Numbered from the stretch's first letter, positions 10,320 through 20,758 are shown. The stretch: 64,000 bases of DNA from Brassica napus (GCF_020379485.1 NC_063448.1:46819218-46883217), one strand, 5' to 3'. Numbers and translations: made by a program. The notes: generated by a model from the letters alone, not told the origin.

Positions 10320-10860
10320 CCCCTCGCAAGTCGTCTGTTTAGACGACTTGAAAATAAGTCGTCCAGACGACTTAACTTAAAGTCGTCTGGACAGTTAGTC
10401 TTAAACATAATTTAAAAATTTTGTAAAAAATATTTTGATAAGTGAAAAATGGGAATTATGTAATTAACATATGTCTTAGGAGGTATAAATTAAGATATAA
10501 CAAATTTCAATTGTTTTCAGCATAGATGAGTGAAAGTAGTGAGTCATGATATTCTTAAGTTTATGTTTCATCAACATATGTTGTAGTATTGTATGTGTTC
10601 TTAGGGTTAGATTTTGGAAAGCATTAAAACCGTTTTTGAAAATTTTTAAAATTACTTATGCGTGTTCATTTCTGTGTATAGTAAACACTATTTAAGTATA
10701 ATTTGATTTTATAACGTGGTTAGTTAGTTAATCTAGTCATTTTAGTTTAGGGGTTCATTTTAGGGTCTAGGACGACTTAATATTTTGTCGTCTGAAAACA
10801 GACGACTAAATATTAAGTCGTCTGTTGTACATTATCAGCCAGAATAAGTCGTCTAAACCG
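10320..10860. repeat. AAGTCGTC palindromes in the left leader of the MULE
   Basis: Pairs of GACGACTT and AAGTCGTC facing each other occur near 10325-10395 and 10767-10855, separated by AT-rich DNA. They are the same words found in the element's introns. Confidence 0.8.
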
Positions 10861-11084
10861 GACCAAACCTTAAAGTTTACCAATGTAATTTTAAAGCTAA
10901 CCGGATTATTTACCCAATATATAAGGTGATTTTTTTTTTTGTTTCATTTTTCGCGATATTCAGAAACCCTAACAGTTCTCTCTCAAAGGCGATTTCGAAT
11001 TCCCACGATTTCCGAACAAACCATCGTTCTCAACATCGGCTATCTATCTCACTTCATTCTCACCGTTGTCGCCGCAGCTTCTTC

Positions 11085-11275
11085 TAACCCTAGCGCCGCC
11101 GATTCCTCTAAACCCTAGCGCCGCCGCTTCCACTATTTCCGAACAAACCGTCGCCCTCGCCACCGTGGTCACCAACGTTCTAAACACTAGCGCCGCCGCT
11201 TCTTCTAAACCCTAGCGCCGCCGCTTCTTCTCTGTAAACCTTAGCGCCGTTTCTCTGTAAACCCTAACGCCGCTA
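11085..11275 (+). repeat. Tandem CCCTAGCGCCGCCGC repeats in the 5' leader
   Basis: About six diverged copies of a ~30-bp unit (CCTAGCGCCGCCGCTTCTTC, then TAAA) lie upstream of the ULP1-like start codon, probably in its 5' untranslated region. There is no open frame that argues for coding. Confidence 0.7.
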
Positions 11276-11374
11276 AGTCATCAATCTCGAGGAAAAGATG
11301 AACATAAAACGTTGTCTCTATCAATTTACTCATTCTCACCGTTTCACGTTTATTTTTTCAGATCTATAACCGCA

Positions 11375-14300
11375 ATGACGAGTACTCCAACTCCTTCTGC
11401 GACTGGAAGACTTGTAAGTAATTTAAGTCGTCTGGAAAGTCTTCCAACTGGACGACTTAGTAGATGACTTAAATATAAGTCGTCCATTTGGAAGACTTTC
11501 CAGACGACTTAATTATAAGTCGTCTACTAAGTCGTCTGGACTTATATCGTTGTCTTTGATTATTTTGCAGACAAAAAGGATGGATATTCCAGAACTCCCC
11601 CGTAGGTTATACACATCAGGGGAAGAACCAGAAGCCCACAATAGCATTTCGTATCATACGGATAACAGCAAGTTGCATACTGCTCTTAGGAAAGCTCTTA
11701 CTGATGACGAATTTGAAGAGCTCAAGGAGTCGAGTTTGGGAGTTTTCATCAAGTTCAAGGAGCAGGGATTTGGTTGGGCTTCAAGGCTGGTTCACTACAT
11801 GCTCAGTTTCAAGCTGGACATTAAGAAGAAGTATGAGATGTGGTCTCTCGTTGGTCCAGAACCTTTGAGGTTTTCACTGTTAGAGTTTGAAAACCTCACT
11901 GGTCTAAACTGCGAGTACATCGAGGACCTTGAGACACCAAAATGTGATGTTACCCCAGAGATGGTTTCTTTCTGGGGGATGCTGGGAGTTCATCTGGAAG
12001 CTGGGCCAACTACTGATCAGATAATAGCAGCACTGCAGAGATGCGGGGATTGGTCCAGGGAAGATCGCAAGCGGCTCGCGTACCTCTCCATCTTCACTGG
12101 ATTCATTGAAGGGAGAAAGTTTTCAACCGCTACACGATCTACTCTGGCAAGGCTAGTGATGGATTTAGAACGGTTTGAGAATTATCCATGGGGGAGAGTC
12201 GCATTTAAGGTGCTGATGGACTCTTTGTGGAACAAAGAAATTGCTGGCTGTTACACCGTGGATGGGTTTATACAAGTTCTTCAGGTCTGGACGTACACAG
12301 CTATGCCGGAATTGGGTGCTAGTATTGGTGGTCCCAGAGCAGACAGTCCGTCTCCACCGATACTGGCTTACGAGGGCAGCAGAGGCCGCAGATCAATGAA
12401 AGCTGCTATCTTGAGTCAGGTATTTACTTCAATCCAAAAGACTGCGCAGACGACTTATTATAAGTCGTCTGGAAGGTCGTCCAGCTGGACGACTTATCGG
12501 ACGACTTAATTAAGTCGTCTGGAAAGTCTTCCATCTGGACGACTTATTAGACGACTTATTATAAGTCGTCTGGAAAGTCTTCCATCTGGACGACTTATTA
12601 GACGACTTATTATAAGTCGTCTGGAAGGTCTTCCAGCTGGACGACATAGTAGACGACTTATAATTAAGTCGTCTATTTAGTATTTTTTTTCAAATATCTA
12701 ACTCGATTCTTCTATTTACTGCAGACCCGCGTGATCAACTTTGTTGAGAAGGACATTAGTGAAATGTGGCCAAAATGGGACTCTGAGGTTGAGGACCTGC
12801 CCGCGGAGAACATCATTAAAGTCATGTATGAGCGGAGACCGTGGAAGTGGACCATGGATTGCTGGGAAGTCACTGGTACTAAGGTCAATACAAAACCTAA
12901 GGTTGTGACTCCATCAAAGAAGGCCAAAGAGATGGTTGTGTTGGAGGAGGAGGAGGAGGAGGAGGAAGACAATCCAAGACCTCGGAAGAAAGCTCGTAAA
13001 GAGGCTCCTAAAGTGGCTAGTGAAGAGGCTAGAGAAGAGGCTAGAGGGGTGACCAGAGAGGAGTTGGAAATTATGTTCAAGGGCGTAGCTGACTGCATGA
13101 AAAAAGGGTTTAATAAGTGCATGAGGGAGTTTAGGAAGTTGTCCGATAGATTGGAAGCTGTGGAGAAGAAGGTTGGTGTCACCAATCAGGCTACCCCTCA
13201 AGATAAACAGCCTACCCCTCTTGCCAAAGAAACCGGGGGTATAAACAAACAGGCTACCCCTCAAGATAAACAACCTACCCCTCATGCCAAAGAAACCGTG
13301 GTTAGTAACCAGCCTCCTCCTCATCAAACCAAACAGCAGCCTCCTCCTCCTCAAAAGAAACAGCCTCCTCCTCAAAAGAAACAGCCTCCTCCTCAAAAGA
13401 AACAGCCTCCTCAAATCAAAGAGGTTAGTATCAAATCCAGGGTTAACTAGTTGTCCAGACGACTGTAAAAGTTGTCTGGACGACTAGTTGACCCTGGACG
13501 ACTTAAACGTAAGTTGTCTGGACGACTAGTTGACCACGGAAGACTTAATTTTAAGTCGTCCAGGTCCAACTAGTCGTCCAGACAACTTTTGTTTAAGTCG
13601 TCCAGAGTTAACTTGTGTGCAACTTTTATTGCAGAGATGGTTGCCGGAGGATACAGCAACCGAGGCATTCTCGGTAAATAAGACCTCCAAAGAGATTGTT
13701 GCTGTCACTTCCACCGATCACCAACCGAGCCTCGCTTCCACCGATCAACAACCGAGCCTCGCTTCCACCGAGCCAAGCGATCCAGTTTCAGAACCGAGCC
13801 TGGTTGTATTGGACAAGCGTGCAAAGAGTAAACGAGCGAAGAAACCTGCTCCCACTGTGAGATCTCCTTATACGGCAGAGAAAAAAAAAGATAAAGTGGG
13901 AGCCTATAATCCATTTCCGCCAGTAAACAAAGATCGGTTGAAGGAACTCGCTGATTGGTTGAAAACTGATCCGTAAGTGATTGCTTTACCCATAATAGCT
14001 TGATTTAGTCGTCCAAAACTGATTGCTTTTTTGTTTGCAGTCATTATTTAACTAAGACCGAGGACAAACCACGTACATCACCAACAAGGTGGTACCACTT
14101 CCTCCGGACAGCCAGAGGATGGCTGGAAGACTGCGTAAGTCTTCTGCACACGATTTAAGTCGTCTACAAAGTCGTCCAAGTAGACTACTTTCCAGACGAC
14201 TTATTATAAGTCGTCTGGAAAGTCGTCTACTTGGACGACCACGTAGACGACTTATATTTAAGTCGTCTGGTAACTTCTAACTTGTTATATTTAATATGCA

Positions 14301-15009
14301 GCATATAGATGCTTGGATTAATGTGCTAAGGCAGAGGTATCAGGAGAACCCACAAGCTTTCAGGAGCGAGCGAATGTGCTTCCTGGATCACAACTTTTCC
14401 CAGTCTTGGAGAGAGCAGTATCACCTCTTCAAAACATCGGAACCTGATCACAAAGGTTTAGGAAGAGTTCTACCTGGTGGGGCGTCGTATTTTTATGACG
14501 GATCAATACCTTCATTTTGCCAATCAAACAAGAAGTGGGGGGAGGACATTGATGATATCTATGCGCCAGTGAACTTGGACGACAAGCATTGGGTTGCTAT
14601 TTGGATATCGATCCCTAAGAGGCACATAGTCGTCTGGGACAGCATACCTTCATCTAGTGTACCAGACGCATGGGATGCGATAATGGAGCCTTTTCTCCAG
14701 ATGGTCCCTTATCTGCTTGTTGAGTGCGCAGCCACCGACGAAATACGGGTCAAATACGGGTTGGAGCCATACACATATGAGAGACCGCTGAAAGGTGTAC
14801 CCACGGCCAACAATGGTGATTGTGGCGTGTACACTGTAAAGTACATTGAATGTCATGCTCTCGGTGTCTCCTTTGACCCTAAAGACTTTGCTAGGTGCAA
14901 CGCAAAGAAAATGAGGGATAATATGGCGGTGGATATATGGAAGGAGCTTGTTGATCAGCATCTAAAAGAAAATGTGGATGGTGATAGGTTCGTGGGCTTG
15001 TATGATTAG
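11375..15009 (+). CDS. Transposon-borne DUF1985-ULP1 (C48) cysteine protease
   Basis: Six exons (11375-11413, 11571-12419, 12725-13423, 13635-13972, 14041-14134, 14302-15009), all with GT-AG introns and closing phases, give 908 residues. Residues from about 20 to 290 resemble DUF1985, the region usually fused to ULP-like proteases in plant transposons. The middle holds an acidic run, basic patches and Pro/Gln/Lys repeats. The C-terminus (about 674-908) is a ULP1-type protease with His769 (DDKHWV), Asp786 (VVWDS) and Cys847 (NNGDCGVY). The Gln usually found a few residues before Cys is not visible (VPTANNGDCG), so activity is uncertain. ULP1 enzymes process SUMO. The gene converges on the transposase. 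The first ATG was chosen because it follows an acceptor-like TTTTTTCAG and precedes a good GTAAGT donor; a 5' non-coding exon is possible. Confidence 0.85.
12440..12690. repeat. Minisatellite of AAGTCGTC palindromes in ULP intron 2
   Basis: Intron 2 (12420-12724) is almost wholly built from a ~60-bp unit: GACGACTTATTAGACGACTT, then ATAAGTCGTCTGGAAAG, then TCTTCCA. Similar words fill intron 1 (11414-11570), intron 3 (13424-13634) and intron 5 (14135-14301). The short intron 4 has one copy. Confidence 0.85.
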
Positions 15010-15504
15010 ATTAGTGTTTGTATTTGAACTTGTCTTTGTATTTGAATATATAAGTTGAACTTGTAAATATATAAGTTGTAAATATATAAGTTGTCTGGAA
15101 GATTAGTGTTTGTATTTGAACTTGTAAATATATAAGTTGTCTGGAAGATTAGTGTTTGTATTTGAACTTGTAAATATATAAGTTGTCTGGAAGAAATAAG
15201 TCGTCTGGAAGGTTTTCCAACTGGACGACTTACAAATAAGTCGTCTAGAAGGTTTGGACGACTTATTATAAGTCGTCTGGAAGGTTTTCCAACTGGACGA
15301 CTTACAAATAAGTCGTCTAGAAGGTTTGGACGACTTGAAGGGATAGTAGAAGGTAGTCTAAAAATAAAATACACTTGAAGGGATAGTAGAAGGTCGTCTA
15401 AAAATAAAATACACTGGACGACTTAGTAGAAGGTCGTCTAAAAATAAAATACACTGGACGACTAAAACTTTAGTCGTCTGGACGGGTAATCAAGACTGGA
15501 CGAC
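15010..15504. repeat. Shared 3' region between the convergent MULE genes
   Basis: Three copies of a ~50-bp unit (GATTAGTGTTTGTATTTGAA, then CTTGTAAATATATAAG) run from about 15013 to 15185. They are followed by AAGTCGTC/GACGACTT palindromes and an ACTTGAAGGGATAGTAGAAGG duplication (two copies near 15335 and 15373). Both transcripts must end here. Confidence 0.8.
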
Positions 15505-17859
15505 TTAAAAATTTTGTGTACATTGTGGTTTCGTATGGCCAGTTTCCTTGCAGTTTGAGCATCTCCGTGCCCTGTGTTTCTTCCTGGGTTTGTGTCCTCT
15601 CATCCTAGATAGCTCCAACCAAGATTGCCATCTTGATTTCTTCGGTCTCCCCCGACCACGCTTTAGTTCTGGAGGAAAGCATTCTCGTTCCTCAATATGT
15701 TGTGACACGATAGGATATATATTCTCTGAGTATCCTGCATACAGATAATTCTTTGAGTACAGTGGACATACAAGTGTGGAGATATGCAAACCAGCATGTA
15801 TTCCAGCAGCTATAGCATGAGAGCAAGGTATTTTCTCCACTCCATAGACACCACAATCACACTTTGCATGTTCCAAATCAACCACACAGTCCATTTTGCC
15901 ACCTTTGACAAAGAAATGCCATCCATCAATTGGTTCGACCGTCATCGTACCCGCTATCTCTTCTCGAACAGCAAGCAAGTATTCAACACCCCCGCTATGT
16001 TCAGTTGTGAGACTCAAAGCATCTTGTCTCCTTTTCCAATACCATTTTCCTAACTTCTGCCTTATGAACTCCAGCAGGAACGTAATCGGAAATCCTCTTG
16101 CTCGCTTCAGTGCGGAATTAATAGATTCAGCAATGTTGCTTGTTTTTATGTTGAACCTGTTCCCCTTACAATAAACCCTTGACCATAGCCTGACGTCGGC
16201 TTTCTCCAAATACGTTGCAAGTTCCGGGTTTGCACTCCGTATCTCAGCCATGTACCGGTCAAAATCGTAAACCGTGTGAGCATAAGCAGCCCCTTTCACC
16301 AAGTACATGAGATGTTTCCCTTTAAACTTTTTGACAATGTTATCTTGAAGGTGATAATAACATATTCCTCGGGTTGCCCAAGGAAACACCTTATCACACG
16401 CACTTTTAATGGCCTTGTGCCGGTCGGAGACTATCACCAGAGGCTTGTCATGAGATATACAACTAGCCAATTTTGTGAAAAACCATTCCCAAGAAGGTAT
16501 ATCTTCCTCATCCACGATCCCAAAAGCCAATGGGAATATCTGAAAATTGCCATCTTGTGCGGCTGCAACTAACATAGTTCCTCCATACTTTCCACTTAGG
16601 TGAGTTCCATCCACCACAATGACCCTTCTCTGATACTTAAAACCTTTGATAGAAGCTCCAAAAGAGAGAAATAGATACTTAAATCTTTTCATAGAATCAA
16701 GTTCTATCGCCGTGATAGAATCAGGATTTGCAATGGAGATTTGCTCGAGATATGATGCCAGACGCGAATACCCTTCTTCTGCTGATCCTCTCACCAATCT
16801 TTGTGCATATAACAGTGCTCTGTATGAAGTGGTGTAATCAAGCGCCATGCCAAACATGTTCCTCATTGCATCAGTGATATGCTGCGGAGTTATCCCATCA
16901 ATGATTCCAACACGATCAATGAAAAGACTACCTACATACTTCGGAGTACAGTGTCTCCGCTGAGCGATTCGGTCTCCCGCTGAGCATAAATGTTTTTCCA
17001 CATACTTTGTTACCCAAAACGTGTTTGTCCCATGTTTGACACTCGCTCTGACCTTCCATCCACAATAGCTAACCGGACATGTTGCCACAACGAGAGTTTT
17101 CGTTGATTTGTATAATTTGAAAGAAAACTTACCCCTCACTGCTGCCAACCGCAGCTCTGAAAGCAGAGCACCCTTGCTAACAAAACTCTGGTTGACATAG
17201 ATACTGGTACCATTCGATTTTCCTCCTTCAATAGCATTTGTCTTAGCATATGTCTTTTGGATTTCTTCAAAACAAATATTATCATCATCTTCCTCGTCCT
17301 CATCTGGAACCTTTCCATAAAGACTGTAATCCCCACCATTCTGATCCGTTTCACCAACAATAGAATTATCAGCATCCTCCTCCCCATTTTCCTCCTCCCC
17401 ATCTTCTTCCCATTCACCAGCTTCATCATTATCACCAACATCTTCTTCCCATTCACCAGCTTCATCATTATCACCAACATCTTTTTCCCATTCACCAGCT
17501 TCATCAATATCCCTTTTCTCTGAAACCGTTTCGACCTTGCTGCGGCTTGATACACAAAGACATACTCTATGGGTTTTGAGTATCTCCAGCAAGTTTCGAA
17601 CTTGTCTATCACTTGTAACATGAATGGGAAGACTGCCTGGAGCCATCATCATTTCTGCTGGTAATGAGTAGCTAATCTCCACACTCACTGTTCTCATGTC
17701 CAGGTTATAATCTTCTTGAGCCATTGCAACAAGTTCAGCATGTGTTGAATCTTCATTCAATAAAAACAATCTTCCTCCTTTGAGATCATCAACCACAAAA
17801 TCCCAACGGAAATCTCTCAACAACCATTCTCCATACACTGCATGTAACTGAAAAATCAT
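15505..17859 (-). CDS. MURA-type Mutator transposase, intact
   Basis: A 784-residue open frame starting at ATG 17859, directly after an acceptor (TTTGCAG); the open frame extends 45 codons further upstream, but those match AAGTCGTC repeat DNA, so this start is preferred. Residues about 10-100 resemble the N-terminal MuDR domain. Three acidic repeats (DEAGEWEEDVGDN type) follow at about 120-155. A zinc-binding DNA-binding region lies at about 230-300 (C-P-V-S-Y-C-G-W, H-L-C). The catalytic core has Asp417 (VVDGTH), Asp479 (VSDRH) and Glu578 (NIAES). A SWIM finger (CDCGVYGVEKIPCSH, about 667-681) and a CCHC knuckle (CSNCKETGHTKPQC, about 767-780) complete it. It cuts and inserts element ends in the nucleus. 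No stop or frameshift is seen, so the protein may be active. Confidence 0.92.
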   Translation of the reverse strand: MIFQLHAVYGEWLLRDFRWDFVVDDLKGGRLFLLNEDSTHAELVAMAQEDYNLDMRTVSVEISYSLPAEMMMAPGSLPIHVTSDRQVRNLLEILKTHRVCLCVSSRSKVETVSEKRDIDEAGEWEKDVGDNDEAGEWEEDVGDNDEAGEWEEDGEEENGEEDADNSIVGETDQNGGDYSLYGKVPDEDEEDDDNICFEEIQKTYAKTNAIEGGKSNGTSIYVNQSFVSKGALLSELRLAAVRGKFSFKLYKSTKTLVVATCPVSYCGWKVRASVKHGTNTFWVTKYVEKHLCSAGDRIAQRRHCTPKYVGSLFIDRVGIIDGITPQHITDAMRNMFGMALDYTTSYRALLYAQRLVRGSAEEGYSRLASYLEQISIANPDSITAIELDSMKRFKYLFLSFGASIKGFKYQRRVIVVDGTHLSGKYGGTMLVAAAQDGNFQIFPLAFGIVDEEDIPSWEWFFTKLASCISHDKPLVIVSDRHKAIKSACDKVFPWATRGICYYHLQDNIVKKFKGKHLMYLVKGAAYAHTVYDFDRYMAEIRSANPELATYLEKADVRLWSRVYCKGNRFNIKTSNIAESINSALKRARGFPITFLLEFIRQKLGKWYWKRRQDALSLTTEHSGGVEYLLAVREEIAGTMTVEPIDGWHFFVKGGKMDCVVDLEHAKCDCGVYGVEKIPCSHAIAAGIHAGLHISTLVCPLYSKNYLYAGYSENIYPIVSQHIEERECFPPELKRGRGRPKKSRWQSWLELSRMRGHKPRKKHRARRCSNCKETGHTKPQCTQNF

Positions 17860-18811
17860 CTGCAAATATTCAAAATAAAACACATTAGTAAACATAGAGA
17901 AAAGGGAAATGAAGAAGTTCAATAAACATTGCCGCAGACGACTTAGCATTAAGTCGTCCAGAAGACTTAAAGGTAAGTCGTCTAAAGAGGTCACTTTTGC
18001 AATTGAAAATTAAAAGGGACGACTTAATTCTAAGTCGTCCGGCTTTGTTTGTTAAAAAAAAAACTTCAGACGACTTATATATAAGTCGTCTACGAGAAAC
18101 GGGCTAGTTTTGCATTTGACCGAATCGTGTCAGATCTTTGACTATTTCTGGACGACTTATAATTCAGTCGTCTCTGGGAAAGTTAAAATTTCAATATTTT
18201 ATGAAAACTTGACGACTTACACGTAAGTCGTCCTAGGTTAGTTTTGTAATTGAAAAATAAAACTTGAAATTTAACTTTCTCCAGACGACTTAGATGAAAG
18301 TCGTCCAGCTAAACGACTTAATTTAAGGTCGTCCGGGATAAGCAAGGTTTGACCAGAAAATTGGGAAAAATTCTGGACGACTTTGCTTTCCCCGGACGAC
18401 TTTAAATTAAGTCTTCTGGAGGGACGACTTTATATTAAGTCGTCTGGTTAAAGTTAAATTATGAAGTTTTATTTTTCAATTACAAAACTAACCTAGGACG
18501 ACTTACACGTAAGTCGTCAAGTTTTCATAAAATATTGAAATTTTAACTTTCCCAGAGACGACTGAATTATAAGTCGTCCAGAAATAGTCAAAGATCTGAC
18601 ACGATTCGGTCAAATGCAAAACTAGCCCGTTTCTCGTAGACGACGTATATATAAGTCGTCTGAAGTGTTTTTTTTTAACAAACAAAGCTGGACGACTTAA
18701 TTTAAGTCGTCCGTTTGACCAGAAGACTCATCAGTAAGTCTTCTACATACAGATGACTTACTAGTAAGTCTTCTACGCGAACAGATCTTGAAAAAAAATT
18801 CAAATTCGTAC
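17860..18811 (-). other. Probable 5'-UTR intron of the transposase
   Basis: An acceptor (GCAG) sits immediately before the transposase ATG and a donor-like AAG|GTACG lies at 18812/18811 on the minus strand, so a 952-nt leader intron is likely. It contains the large inverted repeat 18017-18713 and many AAGTCGTC words. Splicing is inferred only. Confidence 0.45.
18017..18713. repeat. Large inverted repeat (arms about 285 bp)
   Basis: The left arm 18017-18300 and right arm 18424-18713 are near-perfect inverse copies, including GACGACTTACACGTAAGTCG, the phrase around TTTTGCATTTGACC and the poly-A/T tract near 18053/18667. The central ~120 bp also contain AAGTCGTC words. A transcript across it would fold into a long hairpin. 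Confidence 0.9.
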
Positions 18812-19469
18812 CTTAAACTAGGTGAGATGACTTCGTTTGCACACAGGGTCTTCTCCAACCACCCAGAACCTCAAACGAAAGCAACCGTAAGTCAAAACGA
18901 AAGAAATATGGCTCTGCAACCATAGCCCATATTTTGAATCAAAAGCTTGAGTTTTTTGGATGAATATAGAGAGAAAGTGAAAGAAATGTTGTTTTTAGTT
19001 CATAACAATTGAAACAGAGAGAGTGTAAAGAGATTTACGTGCATTAAAGGGCATTAAAAGCTCCAAACAGTTCGTACAAGGTTGTTGCCACTATTCATTG
19101 CAGTGGCAGTATTGTAAATACTTGAAGAAGATGAGGTTGAGACAGTAAAGAAGCCATTTTCGAAAAAAAAAAAAAAAATGTTAATGGCATTTTCGTAGAT
19201 AAAGTGCAGATGTGGGGTTAAAATCTCAAAAAAAAAAAGAGTCAAAAGAAAAGGTTAGTTTTCTGTTTGACTCCAAGTTTTGAGTCACTTTTGCAAAAAG
19301 CCCATATTTCATTTACTTCACCAAGATTGTACCTGCCAAATAGGTGTTACTTTTTATCAAATTGATTTGTAACTTTAATCAAAATAACTACCAAAATACA
19401 TTTTAAATGGTAATATACTGATACAGTCGTGTTCAACAAAAAACACAAAGATATCCCTTCGGCTAATAG

Positions 19470-19912
19470 AAATTTAAAAAAATTTCATGTTTACCACTTT
19501 CATTGTACTATTATTTATTTTTACCACCACTAAAGTGACATAATAATAATAATATTTTTTTATGTTTTCGAATTATACTTTTTCACATTCAAATAATTAA
19601 AAAAAAAATTGAATTTTTTTTCAAACCATTTTTTTCCAAAATTTCTTTTTGAAAATCAAAATTATGTTTGAAACTGTTTAAAAAAATTATTTTTTAAATA
19701 TATATATATTTATTTATTTATTAGAATTCTAAATTTTATATTCCAAAAACTTTACTACATCTCTCAGCTCTAAACTTTAAATCTAAATTAGTTAATTCTA
19801 AAGATATAGTCGTGTAGATGTATTTTACCCTTCATTAAAAGTGAGAATAAAATTGGTTAGTGTAAACATGAAAAGTGCTAGTATGAATGTGGTATTGTGG
19901 CAATTTCCCTAG
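19470..19912. mobile_element. MULE-related MITE, probable
   Basis: The left end contains TTTCATGTTTACCACTTTCA and the right end, read inversely, GGGAAATTGCCACAATACCAC, then CTTTTCATGTTTACAC. The shared inverted words suggest a nonautonomous foldback element. A related end occurs near 28130-28180 (GGTAAACATGAAATTTCACC). The right-end wording resembles MULE termini. No coding capacity. Confidence 0.4.
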
Positions 19913-20116
19913 AACTTTAAGGTGAATTAATTAGTAAACAATATATTTATTAAGATACGTTTTTACTAATTCCGTTATGAATTTGGAATATTTTTTTAAT
20001 AGAAGTACTAAATATAGTGTTACATACTTACATATATAGTCAAGTCAATGAATTTAGTTTCATGTTATTATTTTCTTACTAATCTGCACATTCCTAAATA
20101 GAGAGAGATTATCTCT

Positions 20117-20125
20117 TATATATAA
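20117..20125 (+). promoter_or_regulatory. TATA box of the PMEI gene
   Basis: TATATATAA lies about 75 nt upstream of the PMEI start codon, the spacing expected for a plant TATA box with a short leader. Confidence 0.55.
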
Positions 20126-20197
20126 TCGGTTTACTGATAAACAAACACCCCCAAGATCTAAATAAATCACATACCTCCTTTTACCACATTCAAGGCA

Positions 20198-20758
20198 ATG
20201 GCTTTCTCCTGCGTCACAAGAGACCTAATTTCAGTTCTTGCCCTTATTCTTCTATCATTTACCCCTTTCTCGTCATCTTTTTCTCCGAGGGACAAAGTCA
20301 CAATAGGAGTGCTTGCCCAACTCTGCGCAAAACCGCCAATCTACAACCATTTCTGCGCCGGTTGGCTAGCCCCTGATCCAGAAACTTTCAACCTCGACAT
20401 AAGTGGTCTTGTCGACTTGGTCCTCCAAAAGACGCAGTTGTTTGCCTATAAGAATCTTGCCATGATGAAAGGCTTAGTGAGAACCACAAATGATCCGAGG
20501 CTCAAGGTCCCATATACGACCTGTGTGACAGGTTATGAGTCAGCCATTAAAGCCATCGAGGGAGCTCAAACGTTTGCGACCTCTAAATCGTACAAGCTAG
20601 CATCTCAAGCAGCTTCTAAATCCTTTGATAGTATATCGTCTTGTGAAGCTGATCTTAAAGGACAGCAAAATGTGCCTGCTTATGTTCCTCAACGCAATTT
20701 GATGTACGGAAGAATGTGTACCGTTGATTCAGTTTTCTCCAGCGTTTTAAGTTCTTGA
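20198..20758 (+). CDS. Plant invertase/pectin methylesterase inhibitor (PMEI family)
   Basis: A single-exon gene of 186 residues. Residues 1-28 form a signal peptide, so the protein goes to the cell wall or vacuole. Cys43 and Cys53 fit the first disulfide of the N-terminal helical hairpin, and Cys109 and Cys149 the second disulfide of the four-helix bundle; Cys174 is extra. Length and cysteine layout are standard for the family. Members bind either pectin methylesterase or invertase 1:1 and block it; which target applies here cannot be read from the sequence. A TATA box lies at 20117 and an AATAAAAA polyadenylation-like signal near 20792. The start codon is the first ATG after the TATA box. 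The gene is bounded by transposon-derived DNA on both sides yet has no lesion, so it looks functional. Confidence 0.9.
   Translation: MAFSCVTRDLISVLALILLSFTPFSSSFSPRDKVTIGVLAQLCAKPPIYNHFCAGWLAPDPETFNLDISGLVDLVLQKTQLFAYKNLAMMKGLVRTTNDPRLKVPYTTCVTGYESAIKAIEGAQTFATSKSYKLASQAASKSFDSISSCEADLKGQQNVPAYVPQRNLMYGRMCTVDSVFSSVLSS

Larger units (their letters stand above)
10168..19303. mobile_element. Mutator-like element of Kaonashi type, apparently complete
   Basis: The 9136-bp element is bounded by inverted ends starting GGG, which share GACTCAAAACTTGGAGTCAA about 20 bp in, and by a perfect 9-bp duplication ATATTTCAT (10159-10167 and 19304-19312), the hallmark of Mutator transposition. It carries two convergent genes: a plus-strand DUF1985/ULP1-protease gene (11375-15009) and a minus-strand MURA-type transposase (15505-17859). 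Both are open across their full length. This gene pair defines the Kaonashi MULEs described in Arabidopsis. The perfect duplication and open frames suggest recent insertion and possible autonomy. Non-coding parts are filled with AAGTCGTC/GACGACTT words. Confidence 0.9.

Noticed and set aside
12914..13414. 166-codon minus-strand ORF
   Set aside because: It is antisense to the Pro/Gln/Lys and acidic low-complexity part of ULP exon 3; its Leu/Arg runs are a mirror of those codons.
10320..15490. Regularly spaced AAGTCGTC repeats looking like a CRISPR array
   Set aside because: The words are palindromic, irregularly spaced, of eukaryotic transposon origin, and have no unique spacers or cas genes.
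17136..17621. 161-codon minus-strand ORF overlapping the transposase
   Set aside because: It is the transposase's acidic tandem repeat read in another frame; the real frame has domain matches on both sides.
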